Positions 63,921 through 64,000 of a stretch of 64,000 nt of DNA are shown piece after piece. The stretch covers positions 9,955,520 to 10,019,519 of the forward strand of contig CM017564.1 of NCBI GenBank assembly GCA_007844125.1. The letters run 5' to 3'. The stretch comes from Sinonovacula constricta (Eukaryota > Mollusca > Bivalvia > Cardiida > Solecurtidae). Numbering within the stretch: position 1 is the stretch's first letter; each line of letters begins with the position of its first letter. The position numbers and the translations under genes were made by a program. Under the pieces are notes generated by a model. The model was not told the DNA's origin. It did no database searches and saw only the letters and a list, made by a program, of their open reading frames with translations.

Positions 63921-64000
63921 TTTTCCCAAGTGATTCAGATATCTACGATAAATAGATATGGAATGTGATGTACAACATTTGTCTGCCCTTAATACAGAAT

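Noticed and set aside
62432..64000. The missing 5' NAPRT exons
   Set aside because: I searched the minus strand for the conserved segment before LVATN and the N-terminal TDLYQ-type motif and found neither, so they are presumed to lie beyond the window.

Overview
The window looks like genomic DNA from an animal, most likely a bivalve mollusc. It is AT-rich, intron-dense and packed with tRNA-derived SINEs, small inverted-repeat transposons and minisatellites. It also carries short motifs such as AAGGGAGATAACT and AAGGGCCATAACTC, which I associate with mollusc repeats. No bacterial-style gene organisation, rRNA gene or credible functional tRNA gene is visible. The species cannot be named from this sequence.

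One protein-coding gene is supported: nicotinate phosphoribosyltransferase (NAPRT, first enzyme of the Preiss-Handler NAD pathway). It lies on the minus strand and occupies about 11.96-61.94 kb. I resolved twelve consecutive coding exons at 61814-61944, 61085-61200, 52745-52829, 50177-50285, 48613-48753, 46978-47062, 44959-45039, 42900-43002, 22366-22451, 21471-21542, 16791-16898 and 11957-12034. Every intron has GT-AG ends, and the phases join into one open frame of 397 codons plus stop. The 5' exons, roughly the first 145-150 residues, lie beyond 64000. The stretch 1-11.9 kb is downstream of the stop and contains only repeats.

The introns hold most of the sequence and are dominated by tandem arrays with different units: 130 bp (15.7-16.8 kb, copied from a NAPRT exon), 45 bp (17.0-20.2), GAT/GCT (20.6-21.1), GACA (21.96-22.36), 46 bp (23.5-27.5), X-box-like (30.3-31.1), 25 bp CCAAT (37.6-38.1), 90 bp (44.0-44.95), about 60 bp (49.96-50.18), 18 bp (50.5-52.7) and 25 bp with a dyad (54.0-55.95). 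Several begin within a few tens of bases of a 5' splice site. The long open frames inside these arrays exist because the unit length is a multiple of three; I do not regard them as genes.

Mobile elements include three tRNA-derived SINE families (A, B, C), a deleted mariner relict with TA target duplication (28860-30110), a hAT-like element carrying an 11-bp G-rich minisatellite (14341-15062), a hAT-type MITE (41200-41534), a TTAA-flanked MITE (36929-37289), a 319-bp MITE with long near-perfect terminal repeats and a 9-bp target duplication (34781-35099), and several dispersed families.

The most interesting observations are the NAPRT exon amplified into about eight decaying pseudo-exons beside the real one, a duplicated 3' splice site that would frameshift NAPRT, the concentration of minisatellites at 5' splice sites, and arrays or single sites matching known transcription-factor palindromes (RFX X-box, estrogen response element).
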